From DATKNA01 sp963755755 (GTDB taxonomy: Bacteria; Actinomycetota; Actinomycetes; Actinomycetales; Kineosporiaceae): a DNA stretch of 64,000 nt. Position numbers and translations under genes: made by a program. The stretch is taken from positions 434,001 through 498,000 of the forward strand of contig CAVWLJ010000010.1 of NCBI GenBank assembly GCA_963755755.1, in the 5' to 3' direction. Below are positions 46,460 to 56,082 of the stretch, piece by piece. The first letter of the stretch is position 1, and every line of letters starts with the position of its first letter. The notes under the pieces were generated by a model. That model was not told where the DNA came from and did not search any database. It worked only from the letters and a program-made list of their open reading frames with translations.

Positions 46460-46465
46460 TACGGT
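46460..46465 (+). promoter_or_regulatory. Possible -10 box of clgR and structured leader
   Basis: TACGGT at 46460-46465 is a plausible -10. The leader to 46571 contains GGTCCCC/GGGGACC around a GAA loop (46518-46534) and then AAGGGAGG (46557-46564) before the GTG. The 190 bp between cinA and clgR otherwise looks non-coding. Confidence 0.4.
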
Positions 46466-46571
46466 GGGTAGCACTCACCCGTTCGAGGCTCTGACGCCCC
46501 CCGCAGGGCGGCTTCAGGGGTCCCCGAAGGGGACCGAAACGTCAAGGGTGTCAGTGAAGGGAGGACGGCCC

Positions 46572-46913
46572 GTGGTGATCTTGCGACAGGAGATCGGCGA
46601 CGTGCTCCGTGACGCCCGTCGCCAGCAGGGCCGGACCCTCCGCGAGGTGTCGTCGGTCGCGCGCGTGTCGCTGGGGTACCTCAGCGAGGTGGAGCGCGGC
46701 CAGAAGGAGGCCTCCAGCGAGCTGCTGGCCTCGATCTGCGGGGCGCTCGACGTGCCGTTGTCGTCGGTGCTCCACACCGTGAGCCGCCGGGTCGCCGAGG
46801 CCGAGCACGTCGAGCCCGAGGATCTCGACGTCGAGGTCCAGGTGCCGGACACGGTGCCGGACGGCCTCGCCGGCGGTGTGGCTCTGCGCGACGGACTCGT
46901 CAGCGCCGCCTGA
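46572..46913 (+). CDS. clgR: ClgR-type XRE-family transcriptional regulator
   Basis: DNA-binding activator of clp protease and chaperone genes in actinobacteria; 113 residues. The Cro/C1 helix-turn-helix is clear: IGDVLRDARRQQGRTLREVS, then SLGYLSEVERGQKEASSELL. The product ends in AA, compatible with the C-terminal tag-like degron reported for ClgR turnover. GTG 46572 is well spaced from AAGGGAGG. A strong hairpin terminator follows. Confidence 0.88.
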   Translation: MVILRQEIGDVLRDARRQQGRTLREVSSVARVSLGYLSEVERGQKEASSELLASICGALDVPLSSVLHTVSRRVAEAEHVEPEDLDVEVQVPDTVPDGLAGGVALRDGLVSAA

Positions 46914-46931
46914 CCTCTTCCGAACTTCTGC

Positions 46932-46981
46932 GAGACGGCGAGGGCCCGCCCGGTATCCACCGGGCGGGCCCTCGCCGTCTC
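46932..46981. terminator. Bidirectional terminator between clgR and the VOC gene
   Basis: Two perfectly complementary 23-base arms (46932-46954 and 46959-46981) flank the loop ATCC. It is the longest perfect stem I saw in the window and separates two convergent genes, so it can serve both strands. Confidence 0.9.
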
Positions 46982-47006
46982 TCTGCGCTGCGCGGGCGAG
47001 GAGTGG

Positions 47007-47415
47007 CTACCTGGTGGCCTGGGAGAGCCGGATCATGTTGCCCGACGGGTCGCGGAACGCGCAGTCCCGGACGCCGTAGGGCTGGTCGATGGGCTCCTGG
47101 AGCACCTCGGCGCCGGCGGCGCGGATCTTCTCGAAGTCGCCGTCGACGTCCGGGGTGGCGAAGATCAGCCCGTTCATCGAGCCCTTCATGGTCAGCGCGA
47201 GCACGGCCTCGGCGTCCGGCGCCGCCCGGGCCGCCGTGCGGGTTCATCAGGCCGATCTCCAGGTCGGGCTGGGACCTGGGGGAGAGCGTCACCCAGCGGA
47301 GGTCCTCCATGGTGACGTCGGTGTGCACGTCGAGCTCGAGGACGTCGCGGTAGAAGGCGAGCGCGAGGTCGATGTCGTGGACGTTGAGGAACGTGTGCGA
47401 GAGGGCGAGATCCAT
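47007..47415 (-). CDS. VOC-family (glyoxalase/dioxygenase-like) protein (frame break near 47225)
   Basis: About 135 residues forming two beta-alpha-beta-beta-beta units. N-terminal LSHTFLNVHDIDLALAFYRD is typical of glyoxalase-like proteins. After the break, GSMNGLIFATPDVDGDFEK and GVRDCAFRDPSGNMIRL complete the fold. Metal ligands appear reduced, so it may be a binding or resistance protein rather than an enzyme. It is the last of a desaturase-AraC-VOC run on the minus strand. Confidence 0.8.
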
Positions 47416-47452
47416 GCCGCAACGCTAGGAGGCGGCTGGCGCCGAGCGCTTC

Positions 47453-47854
47453 TCAGATCCTGCTCGGCCGGGTGCGGAACCGCGCGACGCAGGAGGGGAT
47501 CTCGGCGGTGCCGCGGTGGTCACGGGCGCGGTAGGCCGAAGGGCTCTGGCCGACCAGCTCGGTGAAGCGCGCGCTGAACGACCCGAGCGAGGTGCAGCCC
47601 ACGGCGACGCACACCTCGGTCACGGTCAGGTCGCCGCGCCGCAGGAGCGCCTTGGCACGCTCGATCCGCCGGGTCATCAGGTAGGTGTACGGCGTCTCGC
47701 CGTAGGTCGCCCGGAACTGGCGGGCGAAGTGGGACGGCGACATCAGGGCCGTCCTGGCGAGCGCCGGGACGTCGAGCGGTTCGGCGTACTGGCGATCGAT
47801 GAGGTCACGGGCGCGCCGCAGGTGTGCCAGGTTCACCAGCTCCGCCGGCGTCAC
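47453..47854 (-). CDS. AraC-family transcriptional regulator (short form)
   Basis: A stand-alone AraC DNA-binding domain of 133 residues with both helix-turn-helix units: LDVPALARTALMSPSHFARQF and, in the second, VTEVCVAVGCTSLGSFSARF; the ERAKALLRRGD linker lies between. There is no ligand-binding domain. GTG start overlaps the desaturase stop (GTGA), so it is translated from the same message. It probably regulates this operon or lipid genes elsewhere. Confidence 0.88.
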   Translation of the reverse strand: MTPAELVNLAHLRRARDLIDRQYAEPLDVPALARTALMSPSHFARQFRATYGETPYTYLMTRRIERAKALLRRGDLTVTEVCVAVGCTSLGSFSARFTELVGQSPSAYRARDHRGTAEIPSCVARFRTRPSRI

Positions 47855-48804
47855 GACTGCCGCCGCGCCGCCTGCCGGGCCTGCTGCGCAGCGCGCTTCT
47901 CCTCGAACCGGCTGGCCTTCGCGTCGAGGTCGTCCATGAAGGCGCCGAGCTTCTCGCGGGCGTCCTCGGCCTCCGGCGAGAGGCCCTCGAGGTCGAAGAT
48001 CTTCCAGTGCCGCAGGATCGGGTTCAGCACCTCGTCGCGGTGGATCCGCAGGTCGTAGATGCCGGCGAGGGCGATCTTCAGCGATCGCCGGGTGAAGCCC
48101 TCGATGGTCGAGCCGGGCATCTCGAAGCTGGAGACGACGTCCCACATCGCCGGCAGGGCCTGGTCCGGAGAGATCTCCAGGGCCGCCGCCATGAGGTTGC
48201 GGTAGAAGACCATGTGCAGGTTCTCGTCGACGGAGATCCGCGCCAGGAGCTGGTCGGCGTACTCGTCCTCGGTGTACTTGCCGGTGTTCCGGTGCGAGAT
48301 CCGGGTGGCCAGCTCCTGGAAGCTCACGTACGCCACGGTGTGGAGCATGTCCAGCTCGTAGGGGCTGGTGAACCCCTGCGTCATGTGGATCATCCGCTCG
48401 CGCTCGAGCGCGTCGGGGTCGACCGCCCGGCTCGTGAGCAGGTAGTCGCGGATGGCCATGCCGTGCCGGCCCTCCTCCGCGGTCCAGCGGCCGATCCACG
48501 TGCCCCAGGCGCCGTCCGGGCCGAAGGACTGGTAGATCTCCCGGTGGTAGCTGGGGAGGTTGTCCTCGGTGAGCAGGTTGACGACGAGTGCGGTGCGTGC
48601 GGTGTCGCTGACCGTCGACTGGCCGACGTCCCACGCCTCGCCGTCGGGCAGGACGCCCGCGAAGTTCCGTCCCTCGCTCCACGGCACGTACTCGTGCGGC
48701 ATCCAGTCCTTGGCCGCCGAGAGGTGGCGGTCGAGTTCCTTCGCGACCACGGGCTCGAGCTCCTCGAGGAGCTGCCGCTGCGTGTACTGGCGTCCCGCGC
48801 TCAT
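47851..48804 (-). CDS. Acyl-ACP (stearoyl-type) desaturase, diiron
   Basis: Soluble ferritin-like desaturase of 317 residues that inserts a double bond into acyl carriers. Diiron ligands: Glu80 in LTEDNLPSYH, EEGRHG at 110-115 and DENLH at 193-197. The length and C-terminus resemble mycobacterial DesA1/DesA2. ATG with GAGGAGG nine bases upstream. First gene of a three-gene minus-strand run with overlapping junction to the AraC gene. Chain-length specificity unknown. Confidence 0.9.
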   Translation of the reverse strand: MSAGRQYTQRQLLEELEPVVAKELDRHLSAAKDWMPHEYVPWSEGRNFAGVLPDGEAWDVGQSTVSDTARTALVVNLLTEDNLPSYHREIYQSFGPDGAWGTWIGRWTAEEGRHGMAIRDYLLTSRAVDPDALERERMIHMTQGFTSPYELDMLHTVAYVSFQELATRISHRNTGKYTEDEYADQLLARISVDENLHMVFYRNLMAAALEISPDQALPAMWDVVSSFEMPGSTIEGFTRRSLKIALAGIYDLRIHRDEVLNPILRHWKIFDLEGLSPEAEDAREKLGAFMDDLDAKASRFEEKRAAQQARQAARRQS

Positions 48805-48890
48805 GACGGCCTCCTCGGCTGATGGGGTGGTTACGCCACCGTAGCCTGGTCTCGGCCGATCGGCCGAGCGTCGCGCGCCCGTCCAGGGGG

Positions 48891-49749
48891 TCAGGAGCGG
48901 CGCCCCGCGCCGAGCGGGCGCTGGGGTCGGCCCGCGTCGGTGGGCGCCGGCCCGCGCTGGCAGTGCGGACAGTAGAAGGCGACGCGGTCCTGCGGGGCGA
49001 CGCCGATCGGCGCGACCCGGATCGGCGTGCGGCAGCGCAGGCAGGGCCGGCCCGACCGCGCGTGCACGTAGTTGGTGCGCCCGGGCCGGGTATCGCCGGT
49101 GGTCACCTGCAGGCCGCGGACCCTGCTGACGTCGAGCAGCCGGTGCGCCAGGGCCACGACTCGCGGCAGATCGGCGACGTCGCGCACCGGCGTCCAGGGC
49201 GTGATCCCTCGCAGGAAGAGCGTCTCGGTCAGAAAGAAGGTGCCGATGCCCGCGAGGTTGCGCTGGTCCAGCAGCGCCTCGCCGACGGACCGCTCGGGGT
49301 CGCTCCGCAACCGCCGCAGCGCCTCCTCCTCGTCCCAGTCCGGGCCGAGGAGGTCGGGCCCCAGGTGGCCGACGAGGCTGTCCTCCTGCGAGGTGGGGAC
49401 GAGGTCGAGCATGCCGAGCTTGTGGCCGACCGCCGTCCAGGTGTCGTTGGCGAGGATCGCGCGGATCGCGTTCTCGCCGCGCGCCCGCCAGCGTCTCACC
49501 CGTGCGGTGCACGTGCCAGGACCCCTCCATCCGGAGGTGGCTGTGGAGCGTGACCGCCGGATCGCCACCGCCCGGGGCGATCCGGACGAGGATGTGCTTG
49601 CCGCGGCTCGCGACCTCGCGCACCTCGCGCCCCGACAGGTCGACGGTGGCCAGCGACGGCCAGCGGAGGTCGGACAGCGTGAGGGTGCGCCCGGCCAGCG
49701 CCGCGTCCAGGCGATGCGCGGCGCGCCAGACGATGTCACCCTCGGGCAC
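48891..49749 (-). CDS. nei: Nei2-like DNA glycosylase of the Fpg/Nei family (frame break near 49480)
   Basis: Base-excision-repair glycosylase/lyase, about 286 residues. The N-terminus PEGD provides the catalytic Pro and Glu; ASRGKHILVRI is the following Lys motif. The helix-two-turn-helix is DQRNLAGIGTFF. A four-cysteine zinc finger closes the protein (CLRCRTPI ... YCPHCQRGP). Nei beside lhr matches M. tuberculosis Rv3297-Rv3296, supporting the Nei2 label. GTG start 49749; one break moves the frame in the middle. Confidence 0.88.
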
Positions 49750-49792
49750 CCGACCACTGTGCCTCAGCCGGGCACGGGACGCAGACCGCGGG

Positions 49793-52700
49793 TCAGGCCC
49801 GGATCCGCAGCCCTCGCGGGGTCGCGTGGAAGCCCGCGGCCGCGAGGGCCAGGGCGAGCGGGTGGTCGGCGACGAGCAGCCCCTCGCCGTCCGCGCGTTC
49901 GACCGTCAGGCGGCCGAGCGCGCCCTCCCGGACCGCGAGCGCGAGGGCGTCGGCCGCGGCCTGCAGGAGCTCGGGCTCGTCCGTCCAGGACAGCAGGGAA
50001 CGGCCGCCGCGCTCGACGTAGAGCACGAGGTCGCCGTCGACGAGCACCACCAGCGCGCCCGCCTTCCGGCCCGGCTTGTGCGCGCGACCGCCCTCGTCGC
50101 CGCGGTCGGGGCGCTCCGGCCAGGCCAGGGCGGCGCCGTAGGGATTGGCGGGGTCGGCGGCCGCGAGCACGACCGTGCGCCCGGCGGCGTCCGGCTCCTC
50201 GCCGGGAGGCCGGGCGGTGGCGCGGAGCCGGTCGACGGCGCCGGGGGTCGCGAACTGCGAGGCACCGAGCCCTTCCACGAAATAGCCGCGCCGCACCCGG
50301 CCCGCGTCCTCGAAGGCGGAGAGCACCCGGTACGCGGCGGCGAAGCCGCCGGGCACCCGCTCGGCGACCGCGGCGCCGCGGGTGACGACGCCGTGGCGTT
50401 CGAGCAGCAGCTCGGCGACGGCCGCGGCCCGGACGGTCGCGTCCGTCTCCCGCTCCGGGAGCATCGACCAGCGGCCGGCCACCGTCGGCGGTCCGCCGCG
50501 GGTCGGCATCGCCGGCCGGCCCGCGCCGCGCAGCCCGCTGCGGAGCGAGGAGCGGCCCGCGTACCGGGCCCGCGGCGTCGACGGGCGCGCACGGTGGGCG
50601 GTGCGACCGCCGCCGAGCCGGGAGCGCAGCGGCGCGAGCGTGTCGTTCGTCAGCAGCCCGGCCCAGGTGAGGTCCCAGAGCGCGGCGGCGAGGTCGGCGT
50701 CGTCCTGGGCGCCGAGTGCCGAGCCGACGGCGTCCGAGAGGGGCCGGAAGAAGTAGGCGCCGCCGCCCGCGAGCACGTCGAGGACGCCACGGTGGAGCTC
50801 GCCGGGCGACGAAGTCCGGATCGGGCTCGGGCAGGGTCAGCGGCGCGAGGTCCGCCGGCTGCAGGGCGACCCAGCCGTCGTCGCCGGGCAGCGACCCGTG
50901 GCCGGACCACACGACCTCACCGCTCGCCGTCAGCTCGTCGAGCAGGGCCGGCGAGTAACCCGGCACGCGGGCCGGCAGGATCAGCGTCTCCAGGGCGCTG
51001 GCGGGGACGACGGCTCCCGCGAGCTGCTCGACGGCGCGCAGCAGGCCGTCGACGCCCCGCACCGACGCCCCCACGCCCTGCCAGGCGGGCAGGAACCGGG
51101 CCAGGTCCCGGGTGGGAACCGGCTCCACCTCGGCGCGCAGCGCCGCCAGGGAGCGCCGCCGGACGGTGCGGAGCACCTCGGCGTCGCACCAGTCCAGGCC
51201 CTGACCGCCGCCGGCCTCCAGCGGCCGCAGCTCACCCTCGACGAGGCGCCCGGACGCGCCGAGCCGGCGCAGGGCCTCGGTCACGACGGCCGTACCCAGC
51301 CCGAAGCGCGCTGCCACGGTCGCCGCCGTGAACGGTCCGTGCGTGCGCGCGTAACGGCTGAGCAGGTCGCCCAGCGGGTCGGCGACCGGTTCGGTGAAGG
51401 CCTCCGCGATGCCGACGGGCAGCGGCGTGCCGAGCGCGTCCTGCAGGCGCCCGGCGTCCTCGACGGCGGCCCACCGCTCCTCACCCGCGATCCGGACCCG
51501 GATCACGCGCCGGGCCGACTCCAGACCGCCGAGCCAGCCCGCGACGAGGTCCGCCGGCGCCGGCTCCTCGTCGTCCGAATCGACCTTGACCCGCGCCGTG
51601 ACCTCGGCCGCGCCGAGCGGACCGAGCAGGCGCAACAGGTCGGCCACGCCCTCGGCGCCCCGCAGCCGGCGCTCCGGCGCCGTCCGCTGGAGCTCGGCCT
51701 CGGTGCGGGCGAGGGCTGCCGGGTCGAGCAGGTCCCGCAGCGACGCCCCCTCGCCGCGGCCGAGCAGTTCGGCGAGCAGGCCGGGGTCGAGCGCGAGGGC
51801 CGCGGCCCGACGCTCGGCCAGCGGTGCGTCGCCCTCGTACAGGAACTGCGCGACGTACCCGAAGAGCAGACTGCGGGCGAACGGCGAGGGCTGCGACGTC
51901 TCGACCTCGAGGAGCTTGACCGACCGCGACGCCAGGTCGCGCAGAAGCTGCACGAGCGCGGGGACGTCGAAGACGTCCTGCAGGCACTCGCGGATCGTCT
52001 CCAGCACGATGGGGAAGCTGCCGTACCGGCTCGCGACCTGCAGCAGCTGGGCGGCGCGCTGCCGCTGCTGCCACAGCGGCTGGCGCTTGCCCGGCGTCCG
52101 GCGCGGCAGTAGTAGCGCCCGCGCGGCGCACTCACGGAACCGGGCCGCGAACAGCGCCGAGCCGCCAAGCTCGTTCGTCACGAGGTCCTCGACGTCCTGC
52201 GGGTCGATGAGCACGAGGTCGGCGACGTCGGGCGCGCGGCCGTCGTCGGTCTCGACGTCCGGCAGCCGCAGCACCAGACCGTCGTCCCCGTGCATGGCCT
52301 GCACGTCGACCCCGAACCGCTCCCGGAACCGCGCGGCCACGGCAAGCGCCCACGGGGCGTGCACCTGGCCGCCGAAGGGGGAGTGGACCACGACCCGCCA
52401 GTCGCCGAGCTCGTCCCGGAAGCGTTCGACCACGATGGTGCGGTCGTCCGGCACGTGGCGCGTGGCCTCCTGCTGCTCGCGCAGGTAGGCGACGAGGTTG
52501 TCGGCCGCCCAGTCGTCGAGGCCCGCGTCGCGCGCCCGCCGCCCGGCCCGTTCGTCGTCGGCCGCGGCGAGCTCGCGCACGAACCCGCCGACGGCGCGGC
52601 CCAGCTCCGCGGGCCGCCCGAGCGCGTCGCCGTGCCAGAACGGCAGCTTCCCCGGCTGGCCGGGGGCGGGCGAGACGAGCACCCGATCGTGCGTGATCTC

Positions 52701-54581
52701 CTCGATCCGCCAGCTCGACGCGCCGAGGGTGAAGACGTCGCCGACCCGCGACTCGTAGACCATCTCCTCGTCGAGCTCCCCGACGCGCCGCCCGGCGCCG
52801 CGCCGGGCCTCGTCGCCGCCCGCGAGGAAGACCCCGAAGAGCCCGCGGTCGGGGATGGTGCCGCCGGAGGTCACCGCCAGCCGCTGGGCGCCGGGCCGAG
52901 CGGTGAGGGTGCCGGTCAGCCGGTCCCACACGAGGCGCGGCCGCAGCTCGGCGAACTCGTCGCTCGGGTACCGGCCGGAGAGCATGTCGAGCACGGCCTC
53001 GAGCACGCCGCGGCCGAGGGTGGCGAAGGGCGCCGCCCGCCTGACCACGCGCTCGAGCTCGTCGACCTGCCACGGCTCCATGGCCACCATCGCCACGACC
53101 TGCTGCGCCAGCACGTCGACGGGGTTCGCCGGCACCCGGAGGGCCTCGATCCGCCCGTCCCGCATCCGCTCGACCACGACCGCGGTCTGGACGAGGTCGC
53201 TGCGGTACTTGGGGAACAGGACGCCCCGCGACACGGCACCGACCTGGTGGCCGGCGCGGCCGACGCGCTGCAGCCCGCTCGCGACGCTCGGCGGCGACTC
53301 CACCTGCACGACGAGATCGATCGAGCCCATGTCGATGCCGAGCTCGAGACTGGAGGTCGCGACGACGGCGGGGAGGCGCCCGGCCTTGAGCTCGTCCTCG
53401 ATGAGGGCGCGCTGCTCCTTGCTCACCGACCCGTGGTGCGCCCGGGCGAGCACGGCCGGAGCACCGACCGCGGCCCCCGCCTGCGCCATCATCGCGGCCG
53501 GCACCAGGGCCCCGGGTTCGGGGAGCTGGGTGCCCTCCTGGCGCTCGTGCCAGATCTCGTTGAGCCGGGCCGTCAGCCGCTCGGCGAGCCGCCGGGAGTT
53601 CGCGAAGATCAAGGTCGAGTGGTGGTCGGCGACGAGGTCGACCACGCGCTCCTCGACGTGCGGCCAGATCGACGGCCGGCGCGGGAGCCCGGCCGCGTTG
53701 CCGGTGAGGTCGATGTCGAGGTCGGGTTCGCCGCCGCCCGGGCCGGGGACACCTGCCGGGCCCGGCTGAGGGGTCAGCGAGGTGGGCGCGGCGTCGAGAT
53801 CCGCCATGTCGGGCACCGGGACGACGACCTGCAGGTCGAAGACCTTGGCGCTCGGCGGCTGGACGATCCGGACCGGGACCTCGCCGGCGCCCCCGAGCCA
53901 GCGTGCGACGTCCTCCACCGGGCGCACGGTGGCCGAAAGCCCGACCCGCTGGGCGGGCCGCTCGAGCAGCGCGTCGAGCCGCTCGAGCGAGAGGGCCAGG
54001 TGGGCGCCGCGCTTGGAACCGGCGAGGGCGTGGACCTCGTCGACGATCACCGTCTCCACGCCCGCGAGCGACGCGCGGGCCTGGGACGTGAGGAGCAGGA
54101 ACAGCGACTCCGGCGTGGTGATGAGGACGTCGGGTGGTGTGCGGGCCAGCTGGCGCCGCTCGTCCGCGGGGGTGTCACCGCTGCGGACGCCGACCCGCAC
54201 CTCGGGCACCGGCAGGCCGAGCCGGGTGGCGGCCTGCCGGATGCCGGTCAGCGGCGCGCGCAGGTTGCGCTCGACGTCGACGGCCAGCGCCTTGAGCGGG
54301 GAGACGTAGAGGACGCGGCACCGAGCGGCCGCCTCGGCCGGCGCCGGCGTCGCCGCGAGCCGGTCGAGGGCCCAGAGGAAGGCGGCGAGGGTCTTGCCGG
54401 ACCCGGTCGGAGCGACGACCAGCGCGTGGTCGCCGCGGCTGACGGCGTCCCAGGCGCCCCCCTGCGCCGCGGTCGGCTCGGCGAAGGCCTGGGTGAACCA
54501 GGCCCGGGTGGCGGGCGAGAAGCGCGCCAGTACGTCGCCCGGAGCGGGGTCGGGCGACCTGGGGGAACGCTTCGCTGCCAT
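49793..54581 (-). CDS. lhr: Large ATP-dependent helicase Lhr (frame break near 50810)
   Basis: Superfamily-2 3'-to-5' DNA/RNA-DNA helicase of about 1595 residues. Motifs in order: Q-like AFAEPTAAQ, I APTGSGKTLAAF, Ia YVSPLKALA, Ib TTPESLF, II VDEVHAL (DEVH), III LSATVRPVEDVA, IV LIFANSRRLAERL, V ATSSLELGIDMG, VI QRVGRAGHQVG. A winged helix and the Lhr-specific domains follow, then a long C-terminal beta-barrel-type region ending GFHATPRGLRIRA. One extra G near 50810 separates the last 340 residues. ATG 54581. It is adjacent to nei. Confidence 0.93.
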
Positions 54582-54667
54582 GCGGTGATTCTCGCTCCCC
54601 CCACCGACAGACGGCCCGGCGGTGACGCGCGAGGTGCCCCTCGGCGTCCCCGTGCCATGCTCGGAGG

Positions 54668-54904
54668 GTGCGGTTGAGCGAGTTCTGGACCCTGGTCGAC
54701 GACGAGTTCGGGCCCGCGCAGGGGCGCACCCTGGTCCGTGACCACGTGGTCGGCGCTCTCGCGCACCGCACCGCGGAACAGGCTCTGGAGGCGGGCGTCG
54801 AGCCCCGTGACGTGTGGCTCGCCCTCGCCGCCGACCTCGAGGTGCCCCGCGAGCGCTGGTACGGCCGCGAGGAACCCGCGCGGAGGCGGGGCGCGCGGCG
54901 CTGA
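54668..54904 (+). CDS. DUF3046 protein
   Basis: Small protein of 78 residues: MRLSEFWTLVDDEFGP and VWLALAADLEVPRERWYG are the family signatures. DUF3046 genes lie next to recA in many actinobacteria (as Rv2738c), and here recA begins 1.2 kb downstream. GTG start; GGAGG abuts it directly, so a leaderless start after CATGCT is an alternative. Function unknown. The following 160 bp hold TTGACG at 55031-55036, a possible -35 for the MarR gene. Confidence 0.88.
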   Translation: MRLSEFWTLVDDEFGPAQGRTLVRDHVVGALAHRTAEQALEAGVEPRDVWLALAADLEVPRERWYGREEPARRRGARR

Positions 54905-55064
54905 GGCGGGACTGGGGTATCTCTGGTCCGCGTAGGGGGCCGGTTGACCCGTCGAGTCTGTCCGGCGCCGGCCTGCAGTAGGTGCGCACCCTGCTCTCGT
55001 AGGCCCGGCAGCGGCAAGATCCATCGGGATTGACGATGCATGCCGCCGTGCGAAGGCTGAGGTC

Positions 55065-55567
55065 ATGGACGACGAGGCCGGTGCCGAGCGCGACGCGCAG
55101 GCGTTCGGGCGCATGTTCGAGCAGACCTACCTGCGGTTCCACCGGCGTGACGAGCGCCGGTCGGCGCTGTCCGGCACCGCCCGCGCCGCCCTGCTCCACC
55201 TGGCCCGCACCGGGCCGCTGACGGTCACCGAGGCGGCCCGGCACCTCGATCGGGCCCAGTCGGTCGTCAGCGACATCGTCACGCACCTGGAGGCGAAGGG
55301 ACTGCTCGAGCGGCAGCCGGACCCGCCGACCGGCGGCGCACGCTGGTCTGGCTGACGCCGGAGGGATTCGACCACCTCGAGCGGGACCGCGAGGTGCTGG
55401 CGACCTCCCTGCTCTCCCGCGCGTTCGCGGCGATGGCCGCCGCCGACCGGGCCGCGCTGCTGCGCGGCCTGGCGGCTCTGCTGGACGCCGACGACGCGGC
55501 CGGCCCCGCCGCGGCGACACCCACCCATCGACGGCCCATCGCCGTCCTGCCCGAGGAGACCCCATGA
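55065..55567 (+). CDS. MarR-family transcriptional regulator (frame break near 55335)
   Basis: Winged-helix regulator of about 167 residues. The recognition helix region is LTVTEAARHLDRAQSVVSDI, followed by LEAKGLLERQPDPPDRRRTL-type wing (join requires one missing C near 55335) and WLTPEGFDHL. Its stop overlaps the next start (ATGA), pairing it with a zinc-ribbon protein. Ligand and targets unknown. It separates DUF3046 from recA, which are usually closer. Confidence 0.8.
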
Positions 55568-55818
55568 CCGAGTCCGTTCCGACCGCCGGCGTCTCGTGCG
55601 AGAGCTGCGGCATGCCCATCGAGACCGGCCGCTACTGCTCGCACTGCACCGACGGCGAAGGCCGCCTCCAGCCGTTCGAGGAGCGCTTCGAGCGGATGGT
55701 CGCCTGGCAGGCGCGGCGCGACCCGGCGGCGCCGCGCGAGGAGCTCGAGCGCGCGACGCTGGCCTACATGGCGACGATGCCCGCGTGGCAGGACCACCCG
55801 GCAGTGCGCGCGTCCTGA
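55564..55818 (+). CDS. Putative zinc-ribbon protein
   Basis: 84 residues. Cys pairs CESCGMP and CSHCTD about 17 residues apart make a zinc ribbon of the type seen in short bacterial zf-ribbon proteins, followed by GRLQPFEERFERMVAW, a family-typical helix. Translated with the MarR gene by ATGA overlap. No known activity. Confidence 0.75.
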   Translation: MTESVPTAGVSCESCGMPIETGRYCSHCTDGEGRLQPFEERFERMVAWQARRDPAAPREELERATLAYMATMPAWQDHPAVRAS

Positions 55819-55873
55819 GCGGTTCGCGGGTCTCGGCGGAGCGGGTCGGCGTGTCGCGCGTGTCGCTGGCATC

Positions 55874-55897
55874 TCGAACAGGTGTTCGGGCTAGTGT
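55874..55897 (+). promoter_or_regulatory. LexA (SOS) box and -10 box of recA
   Basis: TCGAACAGGTGTTCGG at 55874-55889 matches the actinobacterial LexA operator TCGAAC-N4-GTTCGA with one mismatch at the last base. TAGTGT at 55892-55897 is a good -10 just downstream, so LexA would block polymerase between -35 and -10. The 190-base leader before recA has no obvious further site. Confidence 0.88.
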
Positions 55898-56082
55898 CGT
55901 CCACAGCGTCGGGGCGCAGTCCCGTCGTCCACAGGTCCGGTCGCGACCATCGGCTCTGTCGGTGGGGGCCTCTAGCGTCATCGGCGATGACCAGAGCCCG
56001 AGCGGCCGGATCGCCGGCGACGACTCCTCCGACCACACCATCCGCACGGCGTTCCGCGAGCGCCCGTTCCAGAGGTGACGAC

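Noticed and set aside
46369..46571. Coding linker of a genuine CinA-ClgR fusion protein
   Set aside because: The segment contains a ribosome site, hairpin and -10-like box, and its translation has no domain character.
53903..54091. Short plus-strand frames inside lhr
   Set aside because: Shadows of the helicase gene without starts, ribosome sites or family features.
49764..55619. 1951-codon minus-strand frame including sequence beyond both ends of lhr
   Set aside because: The part from 54582 on is non-homologous read-through upstream of the lhr ATG, and the part below about 50810 is the wrong frame after a base insertion.
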